A stretch of 64,000 bases of DNA, taken from the NCBI GenBank assembly GCA_029448655.1, contig JACCLO010000008.1:2046001-2110000 (forward strand), in the 5' to 3' direction. Both the position numbers and the translations under genes were made by a program. The DNA is from Wolfiporia cocos (Eukaryota > Basidiomycota > Agaricomycetes > Polyporales > Phaeolaceae). This document shows, piece by piece, positions 44,854 to 56,037 of the stretch. The notes below the pieces were generated by a model that worked only from the letters and a program-made list of their open reading frames with translations, did not search any database and was not told where the DNA came from. The number at the start of each line of letters is the position of its first letter. Position 1 is the first letter of the stretch.

Positions 44854-46239
44854 ATGGCCTGCCCAAGCATCAAGCTCAACAACGGCGTAGAGATCCCCAT
44901 CCTCGGTCTTGGTGCGTTCACCAGGCATTGGGGTGCAGGCAGTCACTTATGACCGGAATGTCACAGGGACCTACAAGTCGCCAGTTTCGCAGGTGACAGA
45001 TGCCGTCGAGTTTGCAATCAAGGAGGCTGGATACAGACATATCGATTGCGCATGGTATGTCCTGCATACCCAAGGATGGTCAACATCTGACATCAAAGTC
45101 CAGGAAATACGAAAACGAGAAGGAGGTCGGCGAGGCCATGCGCAGGTCCGGTGTCCCGCGGTCAGAGATCTTCGTGCGTCGTCCATCTCACTTACCCACC
45201 GTGCAGCCAACTAAGTGCAGCAGCTCACCAGCAAGCTGTGGTCGACTCACCACCACCGGGTCGAGGCCGCGCTCGACGAGTCCCTCGCCAACTTCGGCAC
45301 GGACTACCTCGACCGTGCGTGCCCCAAAATCACTATCACTCCCCCAGAATCGTGCTGACGTCCGATCTATCCAGTGTACCTCGTCCACTGGCCGGTCCAC
45401 CTGAACCCATGCGGCAACCACCCGCACATCCCCACCCTCGCCGACGGCTCGCGCGACATCATGCACGACTGGAAGCTGCGGGATACATGGTCACAGATGG
45501 AGGCTGTCCTCAAAAAAGGTGCGCGTCCCCTACCCCCGCCCCCGTCCCCGCCGGGCTACCACTCACGCCCACCCTCTCCTTAGGGAAAGTGCGCGCGATC
45601 GGCGTGTCCAACTTCTCTGAGCGCCTGCTCGAGCAGGAGATCCTGCCGTACGCGGAGATCGCGCCCGCGATCAACCAGGTGAGCCGGCCCGCACGTGCGC
45701 CCCGCGAGCTGGACTGACGCCCCCGCGTGCAGCTCGAGGTGCACCTGTACAACCCGCAGCACAAGCTGCTCGCGTACCTGCGCTCGAAGGGGATCGTCAC
45801 GCAGGCGTACTCGCCGCTCGGCTCCTCGGGCTCGCCGCTCCTCGAGGACGAGACCGCGCGGGCCATCGCCGCCAAGCACGGGCTGCAGACCGCGGACGTG
45901 CTCATCGGCTACCTCGGTGTGTCCTCTTGCTTCGTTCGTGTGAAGTGGCGGGTGCTGATGGCGGTGTGGTTCGCGTGTGCAGCGGCGAAAGACATCGTCG
46001 TGCTGCCAAAGTCGGTGACGCCCGCGCGCATTGCGGACAACTACACGGGCGCGCTCGCGGCGGCGAAGACGCTGACGAAGGAGGACATCGCGCTCCTCGA
46101 CGGCGTCGCGGCGTCCGGAAAGCAGAAGCGGTGCGTATCTGTGTGTGTGTATGTGTGCCGTGGCGGGCGCTGACGCGGCCCTCCTTCCAGATTTATGGGG
46201 ACGTGGGGCATCGACCTCGGCTTCGACAACTGGCCGTGA
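44854..46239 (+). CDS. Aldo-keto reductase, 9 exons (paralogue 2)
   Basis: Tandem paralogue of the gene at 39952-41309. Exons 44854-44911, 44967-45054, 45104-45173, 45224-45314, 45375-45518, 45584-45678, 45733-45916, 45983-46130 and 46191-46239 give 308 codons. The first eight exons have exactly the same lengths as in paralogue 1; the last is one codon shorter. The tetrad is intact: D46, Y51 (in KYENEKEVG), K76 (LTSKLW), H107 (LVHWP). The position after the catalytic Asp changes from CAWMYGNE to CAWKYENE, beside the active site, which may shift substrate range. The fourth exon could alternatively begin three bases earlier by use of an adjacent AG. Confidence 0.92.
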
Positions 46240-47830
46240 GCGAGGGATGGGCGCGGCTAGATGAGATGGACGGGGCGTACTTATGTTGTATTCTATTGCG
46301 CGCCGTGGCCGGCGACCCCTGCCGCCGCGGCCCTGCCTGTGTATATGTGATCCTTTGCTCGCTTGCTTTTCTGCATCCTTGGTTCGAGTCTGTCGACGCG
46401 CGGGAATCAGCTCGCGCTACCGGTCTGCTCGCAACGGCTGCACAGGCTCTCCGTCCAAGCTTCCCACATCGTATCCTGATAGTCAGAGGACTGGTACGTA
46501 CCAGCTCAGGCCCAGAGTCTGTGTGTTCGCGCTTTCCAAGGCAACTCTTACTTGAATGCAACTTTCTCACTCCCACGCAGCGCTACGATGGCTAGGTGTG
46601 GCTGATGTGTACCCACTGCCATCTCTTCCCTGTTCAGTACCTGTGCGCTTCACGCCCGCTCTGTTCTTTGTGGCTGGATAAACCACTCTGTCAATGTGAA
46701 CGTTCGCTGAAATGTTTCATACCGCTCGGTACAGGGTTGTCGGCTTGCAAGGAATGTCTCATGTTACCGGTCTATTCGCAACAGCTACAGCCCCTGACAT
46801 GGTTTCGCACGTCGTACTCTAGTATGCAGGAGCGTGGCTGCGATAATTCTGATCTCGCCTGGAATGCAGGCACACTGCCAGTTTGACCACCTCAGCTCCA
46901 GAACCTACGTGCTTCCGGCACGCCGCTCATCTATGTCCTTCCAGAGGCCATGCCATTCTAACCTTGTTTTTTGCTTTCCAGCCTTCAATTATGCACCGTT
47001 TGTGCAGAGCTTCAGGGAGCAAAATCACACTAGTGGCTGGGTGTGGCTATTGTGGCTTCGTTATGGCCCTTCCTCTTAAGCTTCCTGTCGCTCCCGGACT
47101 CTGTAACGCTGTGATATCCAACTGCGCATATAGCGAGATGTGGCTCCGCCGCCGCCCAGCTGTCATTCAATTGCCTCTCTGACTCTCATAGACTCAGAGT
47201 CATTCGGAAGGAACAGCTGCTCGGCGGTTAGCGTGACAGATCTAGGCCGCTGGCGCGCGCTGGTGTCGGGGCGTGCACTGTCTGCTCGGCCCTGTGGAGT
47301 CTATTATCGAGCAGCATGCGCACTGTCGGTCAGGCTGTGCTGCGGTGCTGCGCAAGCGCAGGTATAAGCCCCGCTTGGGAGCCCAATGTCTGCGATAGGT
47401 AGTACCGCGGCTGTCCGGACGATTACGGAGGCTAGCATCGCTGAGGGCTGGCGTATTTGCCTCAAGCCTTCGGCGAACACGTCGTGGCTGCGTGCCGACG
47501 TGAGACTAATAACCTTGCAGATGAGCTGGTATGCGGACGTGCATTACAGCGTTGTACTGGTGTTGCAACACAGGAGTTGATGCGTCGCGGAGATGGCAGG
47601 TGGCGGTTGCCATTTCGGGCGCTGGGCGCTGCCACACACAATGTCTAGTCAGAAATCAAGAATGGGCCAAGCAACCGCATTCCTGGATGCGCCTTGACGT
47701 GTGATGCATTGATGCGTGGCGACCAGACACATCTCGATGTCCAGCTGTATTGCTGCGCAGATATCACCGCTTTGACCGCCTGACGATACAGGTGGCGGCT
47801 CGTGACATCCAGCTCGCTTCTACGGAGACC
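46240..47830. other. 1.6 kb spacer after aldo-keto reductase 2
   Basis: No gene is supported. It carries degenerate echoes of the sequence downstream of aldo-keto reductase 1 (a CTACTCGCAA-GGCTACA-like word near 41481 recurs in variants near 46430 and 46765), which suggests further partial duplications of the 3' flank. Confidence 0.4.
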
Positions 47831-47838
47831 TATATAAA
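47831..47838 (+). promoter_or_regulatory. TATA box of the SPFH-domain gene
   Basis: TATATAAA, 52 nt upstream of the ATG at 47890, the clearest TATA match in the window. Confidence 0.65.
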
Positions 47839-47889
47839 CAACGGGAATGAAGTGCTTCGAGGCTCCATTACCCTACCCTCGTCCTCAAC

Positions 47890-50489
47890 ATGATCAGAGA
47901 CACAACAAGCATTGCCGACAGCGACACCGTGGTGGGAGCTCCCTCATCGTTGATCATTGGACGTGCCAAGTATTCCAAGGCCCCTATCGACCGTGATTTC
48001 GACGACAAGATGTCCCCAGTGCCTGAGGATCCCAGAGCTATGAGCCATGTCCCTACCGGTACTCTTGGTAGGGTAGAGTATGCCATGAGCGATCGTCCAT
48101 TTTTTGTGCCCATTGGCAAAGACGGCTTGATTGCGGCGCTGCAGAAGCTCGACACTCAACTGAAGAACGTAAGTTATATTGCACTTTCATTTTCCTTCTG
48201 ACTCAACTTTCTATCTCCATCTCATAGTCTGGACGAGAAAACATCTTGTCTAGAAAGGTAATTTCTGCCTACCTTCAATGATGACAGGAAACTGATCCGA
48301 GCAATTGATAGCCACCCACAGACTGGATCGGCAGGGAAGTTACCCCTGGGCGACTTGGTTTGATCAATCATGGTGGCTTGCCGAAGATTCTCACCCGTCC
48401 CGGTCGATATCCGGGGGCGCCACTCCGCAATTGGTGGGCTCGCAAATGGTGTGGCACGAAGGGCTGTACGTCCATTATACCACCCTGAAAATTCCGGAAT
48501 GTTGAGGCGCTTCTGTGTTTAGTATCAGACGCAGTGATAGAATTCCAGGGTCTAACCGTGGTACAGGTTTCCCAGAACCAAGTACGTATATTTTATAATC
48601 CGTGGAGCTCGTGTCTTATGCATAGAGCTTGACAGGCTGCTGTTGTATCAGATCCACAGGCGAGTAGTTTCAGTTTCACATAAAGGGAATGCTCTGACGA
48701 ATGTCATGCCTTGTGTATAGAATCAAATTTTCGTCATCAAGAACTCTGGCTTCGTTGCATACGCCATCGAAGGGGCCTATACAGTCTTGTCGATCGTGGA
48801 TCAAACTCACCTCCCGAATGAGATTAAGGATCACCACACCAAATCTGTTTTAGGATCGTGCGTGTAAGGTACATCGGTTCATGACCAAGGCTAACCTGCT
48901 GTACAGAATGTATGAAGTCACCATGAGGAGCAGCGCGGGCAGAGGAGCCGAGAAGGAATACGTCGTTGCACTCTTGTCGGCACTTTTCGATAGCCTCCTT
49001 ACCGAGTTTACTAAGCATAGTCCATCAGCTTGAACATTCCCGCAAGCAACTGCGCTATCTTGCAACGAGGGGATGACCTCGAACTCTTACCTGCCGGGCA
49101 ACATTATATCATAAATCCCAACGTGACGCTGCGTGGATTATTCACCCTTGGAGAGAACCAAGTGGAAATGCCTACGAAGGATATGTGAGTTCGTATCATG
49201 AGCTCAATCTATTGTATGAATTATGATGTCCCCTATCAGCTTCACGAGGGATCAGGTTCCTGTCAGCCTCACCATCTATTTGAAATGGTGAGTATCGTCA
49301 TACATTCGAAGCGTACTGCAAGCTGAGACGTATTCAGGCAGCTGACAGAGCCGCTGAAGGTGAGGCTGCAGCAAATCCACCGAGGTGTCACTTGTATACC
49401 TACTGAGAATCTGCAGCTCACAACCCACGGCTATAATTCACCATATGAAGCGCTACGGTACGTACACCTCATCGAAATTATGCATTCCCTGCAGCTCATA
49501 CAATCCACAGAGACAAGACACAGTCGATACTTACTCAAATAGTCGCACACTGCACGTTTGACTTCCTTTATTTTGTCGGACATTGTACTCTAATCGTGAC
49601 ATATCCTCACAGTGGATTACAGCGCAATGGTCAAGCAGCGCTCTTTGGGTCCGGACAATCTGGACGATGGGACCGATGCTAACTCAGCCTTCTTGGATGC
49701 TCTGAGGACGCGAGCAATGGATGATCTTCAAGAGGCTGCCTTGGATTACGGCATTGTTCTCAAAGACCTTGGTATGATATCGAGATTACGCAGTTGGTAC
49801 CTATACTCACGAACGTCATCCTGCAGCTGTAATTGACAGGCAATTCAAGGGTATGCAAATATAGTATCTTGTTCTTTATATCGTATTCATTGGGGTTAAT
49901 AGGCGATATCGCCCTAACAATGGACAAGCTAACGACAAGAGCATTACAAGCACAAGTCGAGGCTGCCGTAGGTGGAGCTCTTAGTATGGATGGAAAGCGA
50001 ATTGACGCGCTGCTGCCCGTACAGAATGTCGATCGCGAGAACAGCAACAAGATAAAGCAAGAGGAGGGTGCTCTATCAGTGGCCCGCATCAAAGCGCAAT
50101 CGCAGAATGTAAGTCATTTTCAGTTCATAGTCTCGCCATGCTGATGTCGACGTTCTTTCCAGACGATGTCTGATGTTGAAGCGTACAGCATTGTCGCAGC
50201 AGCCAGAGCGCAGGCGCAGAAACTGCAGATCGAGGCAGAGGCTCAAGCGCAGGCCACACGGCTTGCAGCGCAAGCAGAAGCGGAGGCGGTGAGAATTCGA
50301 GCAGCAGCAGACGCGGAGATCCGCGATCAATTCGCGCGAGAGATGGAGCTGAGGCGGACTGAGGTGTCTCGCGTCAAGGCATTCGGGCCGAAGGCGATCT
50401 TCGTTCCTACGGATGGCATCGGTGCTCAGATGGGCCAAGCCTTGGCTACTGGAATGGCTGCTGGAATGGGTGCAGATGCCAGACACTGA
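47890..50489 (+). CDS. SPFH/Band 7-domain (stomatin-flotillin-like) protein, 17 exons
   Basis: Likely a membrane-scaffold protein. Exons 47890-48168, 48228-48257, 48312-48465, 48523-48581, 48636-48659, 48721-48863, 48907-48961, 49021-49184, 49240-49287, 49338-49359, 49417-49457, 49511-49551, 49613-49771, 49827-49850, 49903-49967, 50025-50108 and 50163-50489 give 572 codons. Segments such as DDLELLPAGQHYIINPNVTL, TRDQVPVSLTIYLKWQL and LDYSAMVKQRSLGPDN form the SPFH core. The C-terminal third is an Ala/Glu/Gln-rich coiled coil like that of flotillins. Two introns (48660-48720 and 49552-49612) need GC-AG splice sites. A 57 nt intron (49968-50024) is free of stops and could be retained. The exon at 48907-48961 is the least certain. 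No transmembrane helix is evident, so membrane contact is probably peripheral. Confidence 0.82.
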
Positions 50490-50900
50490 AGATCAGCGTA
50501 ACCTGCACCCACCAATGCACAGAAAGACCGCTTTGTGAGCGATATTTATGTCTAGTTCGATTCTTACCTGTATCCTGGTATCACCTTGAATTGTCTAAAT
50601 TACTAGTACATTATTTACTTGGCTGCTGTGTGTATTGCTAGCTCTTCAGAATGCAGATTTATAAAGGTCACCGTGCCACAATCGCCGCCACAGCGCAAAA
50701 GGCTCAATATCCAATGGTGGACCGTGTTATCAATTTAGTCATGTCATTATAGGTATGTTATTGTCCGTACGGTAAGTGCTGTCACACATAAAGACCCTCT
50801 GCATCTCAAAGAAGTAGAGATATCAATACAAAGATCACCCAGGGAAAGATCGGACTGACTTGGAGGTAGCAGGGAGCAAATAGAAGAATTGAACAAACAT
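50490..50900. other. Convergent 3' region between the SPFH and DUF6699-like genes
   Basis: AT-richer sequence between two genes transcribed towards each other, holding both 3' ends. A word pair ATGTCATTAT/AGGTATGTTAT lies near 50740-50760. No gene is seen. Confidence 0.5.
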
Positions 50901-52065
50901 TCACGGCTTCCTGACCTTTGTCTTCAGCTCCCACATCCCACCTCTCCCCTTTGCCAGCCCCTCAAACACTACTCGATCCATCAGAAAGTCTACGCGCCGC
51001 ACACCCTTCTCCAACTCTTCCTTGTCTGGACACCGAGTCTGCCACGCCGACGCGATTCGATCGCGCGTGTCCTGATTCATCTCGTTATTGTAGTAATCCT
51101 CGTGAGAGATGGGCGTCATCATAGACAGCCAGATGGCGTTGATCAAGTCGTTCAACGTCACGCCTGCCGGATTCGAGCTCTCTGCGTCGATGTACCACGG
51201 GTAATTCGCATGATACAGGCGCATTTGGGGGAGCGGAGGCTCGCATGCAAACCGTGTCAAATCCCAAGGGTTGATCGGCCTATCGAGGTCTCGAAAACGC
51301 AACGTTGATGGGTTTAGACGCAGGTCGAATGTGATAGGGGGATTTGACGCAGTATAACGTAGATACAGGTGCAACTTTGGCGCCCTGGGCGAATCAAGGA
51401 CTAGATCAGGTGAGTTGTTACCCAGAGACCACAATATCACGTTGTAACGTACTGCTGCTTGGTATTGATGCAGAGCGGGCTTTGGTAAAGAACGAACCTA
51501 TTGATGCACCTAGGCCAACGGATTTGGACATGCTGAAGTCTGCGCGCCACTCTCGTGGCGGCCGCTTAGAAAGCTCTCCGCTCATTGAGCGCACCGAGCG
51601 AGAGCGCGACACAGCAGTGTTGGAGGACCCGGGGCTGAATGTGCCCGCCGAGAAGGGGGTCACAGAGCGCATCGTCATCTGTCCACTGGGCCAACCGTTT
51701 CCCCCTCGCCCCAAGGTGAAGTAGCTCGGTGCTTGACGAACATCAGTGTCAGGGGATGAGGGCCAACTATCGCCGCCACTTTGTGCTGCCGGACTCCATG
51801 GTGCATTGAGCATACCATTTGTCGTCTGGAGGCCCCAGGGAGAAGCTGGAGGCCATCCTATGTTCGCTGGCGTTTGCTGGGCGGCCCATTGCGGTGTTGC
51901 AGGTGGGTCCGCATTCGGCATCGGCCAGGGCGCGCCGGGCATAGGTGGTACCACAGAGGGCTGCGTATAAGGGGTGCCGGTGAACGTGGGGCGAGGAGAA
52001 GCGCCAGGCTCTGAATCAGAGTGTGGTGCATCTACCAGTGGCGGCATATCATTGTAGTCTATCAT
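50901..52065 (-). CDS. DUF6699-like protein with Pro/Ser-rich N-terminus, 2 exons
   Basis: Molecular function unknown. Minus-strand exons 51453-52065 and 50901-51400 join across a 52 nt intron to 370 codons. Residues 1-200 are Pro/Ser/Trp-rich and look disordered. The C-terminal half, from LDSPRAPKLHLYLRY through ITFDLRLNPSTLRFRDLDRP and ACEPPLPQMRLYH to GVTLNDLINAIWLSMMTPIS, matches the pattern of the basidiomycete DUF6699 domain (a compact domain with a PPITFDLR-type strand and a V-DVL-AI helix). That assignment is from memory of the family pattern. DUF6699 genes are often multicopy in Agaricomycetes. Confidence 0.75.
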
Positions 52066-54051
52066 CGCTGCGGTCGTTGGTGGTGGGAGAACACACTGTG
52101 CACTGGTCTACCGGTGATGATGGTTATCAAGCACGAGGCAAGTCGCGGCGGCAATCCACGTTAGGAGGGGTGAACATGATCTTCGGCTTGTATTCGGTGC
52201 CACTGCCACCTCTGCACCGGCTTGGACAGCAACATAAAAGAGATCGTGACGCCACCAGGTTGATCTGGAATGGGCGAGCAGCTTGAGGAACATAGGAGAG
52301 ACGAAGATCAGGCGTTCTGGTGGAATGTCGCGCAGTGACTATCAAGAAACATCCGGATGCGGTGGTGATGGGCGCACAGGCAGCGCTGAGCGAACCGCCT
52401 CAGAGGGATCACGTGAAGCGCATTCTCGTTCTCATGAACGAGGCGCCAGTGAGCTTTCGTTTAGTCGCCATGTTGCACTGCATAAGCTATAGGAGCCGAG
52501 GGGGGGTGGGGTTAGCCACTACTGTGCAGTGGCAGCTGTAAGGAAAGCAGTACGTGGACGGTACCTGTTCAAACTCCGAACATGCCTAGTCGGGAAGGTC
52601 ACGAGACCGCGCGTTCAGCCGCGCTGATCATGAGCTCTACGCATCTGTCTCAGTGGACGTGACGGTAATATCACCCGGGAGGAGGTTTTGCTCTCACACA
52701 GCTAACATCAACGCTTTTACAGCTGAATTTACTGACAAACTGCTCATTAAATGTACCAGACTTGTCATTGTGAGTAACGAGACCGTATACATCTCAGGCT
52801 GAAATAGGCAGAACCGGTCTCAAATTGTATGTGCGCGCGTATAGACGAGCCACGGTATGTGCGAAGTTTCAAACATCACTCTAATGCTTCCACTAACAGT
52901 TCTTTCAGATGGCTCCGTATCGTAGTACTCACCGCCGTCTGGTAACAGGAGTAGTGAGGACTACCCGATACCCGCTTTGGTCCTAACTTGTGCAGGGGCT
53001 GTGAGGCTCATGGTCATGTTAGCGGCTCAGTCAGCACTTCACTTCAAAGTCCCACAGTCTGGGAGATTTGCGCCAGACTACCGGGTCTTACTTTTCGTCT
53101 ACTCTGGCGAGACACGTAGTACTAGTAGAGTGAAGGGGACTGCCCACTATTGCCGGTCGGTCATACGTGTGCTAATGCGAGCGTTCACAGTGGAATTTTA
53201 TGCAGGAATCTGATTTGCTGAGACTGGGAGGGCTGTCGCTAGACAGCTTGACCGATGTTGATGACCCATGGCCCATATTGAAATTCCGTTTGGTTACCAC
53301 AGATGCGAAAGAGTCGGTTCAACGACAATACGAGGTTTTACTTGCCACTGTGTCTAGGAAGTGCCTTTCACATATCCTACGTCCCTGCCGAGCCACGTTC
53401 ACCTGGCTAGGCATGACGTGTTTGTGCTCTTGGCTTGAGGTCTTCCCGGTTAGCGTGAGAGTAGCGAAGTATGCACGACCGCTCAGCTACGCGGGAGCAT
53501 GCCTTTCAGGATATTATTCCTCCCGCACGAACAGCTATTAGACCCGACTACTATAAATTGTGCGGTTCAAGACCTTAGTGTGGGCTTCTGTATTCATTAC
53601 GCGAAAGACTCCTGCATTCGAAACCTTATATGATTCGCATGCCCTTGGGGTCAGGTGCGTAGCAACCTTATGGCTTGCTTCATGAAGAAAGCAGCATCCC
53701 GCGGAAGCTCATAAAAGCGCATATCATACTGGACAATGACTTATGCCACAAAGAGTTACTCCATGAATCATTGAAATACGAAGGTGCATCTAAATTGTAG
53801 TGCATATGCGCGTTGCAATGGCCCTTGTACCGGGAGAAGTGAAGATAATTATATTCGAAACTGCACGAATTACGACGCTCTGTGCTTCTCGTTCCAGCTT
53901 CCCGTAGTACGTTAATCTCCGCATTACGCATTACATATGTCCTACACAGGCAGCTACTAGAATGTCGGGGCGATCCTCGTCAAATTCATACAAACACAGC
54001 CGTAATCGGCACCTGCACCTGAGCCTGCCACAATGCGTGCCAGGGCCGCGA
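52066..54051. other. 2 kb gene-free stretch
   Basis: Open frames are below 115 codons and motif-free on both strands. The left edge contains the promoter of the DUF6699-like gene and the right edge the 3' flank of the second ICMT-like gene. Confidence 0.4.
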
Positions 54052-54825
54052 TTAGTAAACGTACGGAACCAGCTTGTAAGGAACACGCTGTGCCCAGTTG
54101 ACCCACTGGTCCCCAAACTCCTTTCTCAAAAGCTGATCCTCCTGCGGGGTCCGCAGCGTCATGCTCACAATGCCATACACCATGGACAGCAGGTACCCGT
54201 ATCCCACGAGCTTCCCCGTCAGTGTGTCAGCGAACCCGCACTCGCGGAACCACGAGCCGTGGCATCCGTGGGACACTGCGATGCCAATGAAGCCGAGCAT
54301 GAGGCTGGTGTAGGCGGGGTGGCGGACGACGGAGTACGGGCCGTGGGTGATCAGCTGGTGACTGTCGCGAATGGTGATCTCATAGGTGAAGAGGCGGCCG
54401 AGGGCGCGGAAACATTGTACCCTGAAGTAGCCACTTAGAATGGCGGCCAGCCAGCCCAGCAGGAAAATTGGGTTAATGGAAATGCGGTCAACAGAGGATG
54501 CTGGGGACCAGATGAGGTACGTGAGAGTGGCGTGGGATGCGAGGGAGTCTGTGTACTCATGTGCGAGGATGACGGCGATCTCGCAGAGTGCTCCGGCCCA
54601 GATTACAAGCTGTACGCGCGCTGTTGGATGCCTGTGGCAGTGTGCAAGGATGTAACGCACCTTGGTAAGGCCTGTAATGGACCGGATGATGCTGCCAAAT
54701 ATCTTCTCGCCCGCTGAAACGTCCTTCCGGATTTCGTTCGGGTTGGGCGGGGGCATGGGCGGGGTCAATGCTATATGTGCGCTGAATGCGGCGAGAAAGA
54801 GAAGGGGTGCTTTGAGTAGAGACAT
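54052..54825 (-). CDS. Protein-S-isoprenylcysteine O-methyltransferase-like protein, 2 exons (paralogue 2)
   Basis: Paralogue of 32158-32945. The frame is open over the whole length, but comparison with paralogue 1 shows that 54610-54660 is a 51 nt GTGCGT...TACAG intron lying in frame. Exons 54661-54825 and 54052-54609 give 240 codons, and the second exon has the same length (558 nt) in both genes. The core is conserved: LGRLFTYEITIRDSHQLITH, VVRHPAYTSLML and LRKEFGDQWVNWAQRVPYKL. Retention of the intron would insert 17 residues just before the ICMT membrane core. Predicted to methylate prenylated proteins at the ER; division of labour between the two copies is unknown. Confidence 0.85.
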   Translation of the reverse strand: MSLLKAPLLFLAAFSAHIALTPPMPPPNPNEIRKDVSAGEKIFGSIIRSITGLTKVRYILAHCHRHPTARVQLVIWAGALCEIAVILAHEYTDSLASHATLTYLIWSPASSVDRISINPIFLLGWLAAILSGYFRVQCFRALGRLFTYEITIRDSHQLITHGPYSVVRHPAYTSLMLGFIGIAVSHGCHGSWFRECGFADTLTGKLVGYGYLLSMVYGIVSMTLRTPQEDQLLRKEFGDQWVNWAQRVPYKLVPYVY

Positions 54826-54904
54826 TAGATTGTGACGGAATTGAAGGATAGAGGAAAGAGGTCGAAACCGAGGGTTATGGCAATGAGTACGAGGACTCCG
54901 CGCA

Positions 54905-54911
54905 CTTTATA
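54905..54911 (-). promoter_or_regulatory. TATA box of the second ICMT-like gene
   Basis: Minus-strand TATAAAG, 80 nt upstream of the ATG at 54825. Confidence 0.6.
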
Positions 54912-56037
54912 CGTTGGGAGGGCCTATCTGCTGACATGACAGTTCATCATTTAATCAATAAGCTCCCGCGCGGAGAGTATAGCGCCAAGGTTTGATGAAA
55001 GTCGTTCTGGTATCATGTGGCAGATCAGGGCCGGCCAATAGTTTACTAATTCTGACTACCGAGACAAGTAAATTACCGGAATAGTCTCAAAGACATGAAG
55101 CACGAACCTGTGGCACTCCGCTCAAGTGACCGCTGCGTAGGTATCTATGGAAATCAGAACATTGGTGTCTCCGCTTCGAGGATGATGAGTCGCTTCGAGG
55201 ATGATGTGTTGAAGCTATACGGTGTTTGGACTAAGACATGTCATGACCAAGGCAAGGAATGATCAAGGAGCTAGCTAACACCACCCAATCGGTGGCTTTC
55301 CACCTCCGAGCCTTGCCACAGCTGCGTATTGTATATGAACCTCTCCGAAATCACAGAATCAGACGAGGAAGGTTGATGTGAACTGCTCAGTAGCGCTAAG
55401 TGAGGATTCCGGCTATGTAGAGTTCTACGTGCTGGTTGAGCATTCCGGGATCACATAGCCACATACTTCGGAGTTAAGTCTAGAATTGCCATAGGACGCA
55501 ATATTAGGCGCATCAGTCCACCACGATCACCTGAGCCACGGCGCTGAGTAGAAAGCTATTCATACCACATGTAGGCAATGACCGTGACAAATCCACAACG
55601 CCGGAGTGTTTGATGTGCGGAATCATGTTTTGGTCCTGCATTATGCCATCGCGCGCGAAGCGAGGAACCGGTCACACTGATTGGAATGAAACCAGATGCC
55701 ATCACACACTGAGCCATCCAGACGAATCTGGTCGTCGCTGGCTGGAAGTGTCATCTTGGTTACACGAATCCTTTCGTTGGTACCAAAGACATATTACGTT
55801 GACTTCATGCGATGAAGGGCTAAAGAAATCAGTGTCCTCCCTTGAAGCTCGGAGACAAGTTAATCATCGATCGCTGATCGAGCAATGCTGGCACCTGCTA
55901 CAGTATCTCCCCCACGTGCAGGCTCCCACGGTAATAAGGCGGCGTGGCTGGAGTGCGTCACCAGCTTGTCCAGCTTAACGTCTCCTCTCTAGATTCCATG
56001 TTGACCCTTTTCTCCTAATCCACTCCCGCTCACAACG
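54912..56037. other. Divergent region between ICMT-like paralogue 2 and the lunapark gene
   Basis: About 1.1 kb with no supportable exon. A short imperfect direct repeat (a CGCTTCGAGGATGATG-type word) occurs twice near 55170-55205. The promoter of the lunapark homologue must lie at its right end. Confidence 0.4.

Noticed and set aside
46138..46160. GT-rich run in the last intron of aldo-keto reductase 2
   Set aside because: Only a short imperfect microsatellite inside a normal intron; not worth a separate feature.
54052..54825. Intronless reading of the second ICMT-like gene
   Set aside because: The paralogue at 32158-32945 lacks the 17 residues, and the segment has perfect GT...AG borders at the same codon position.
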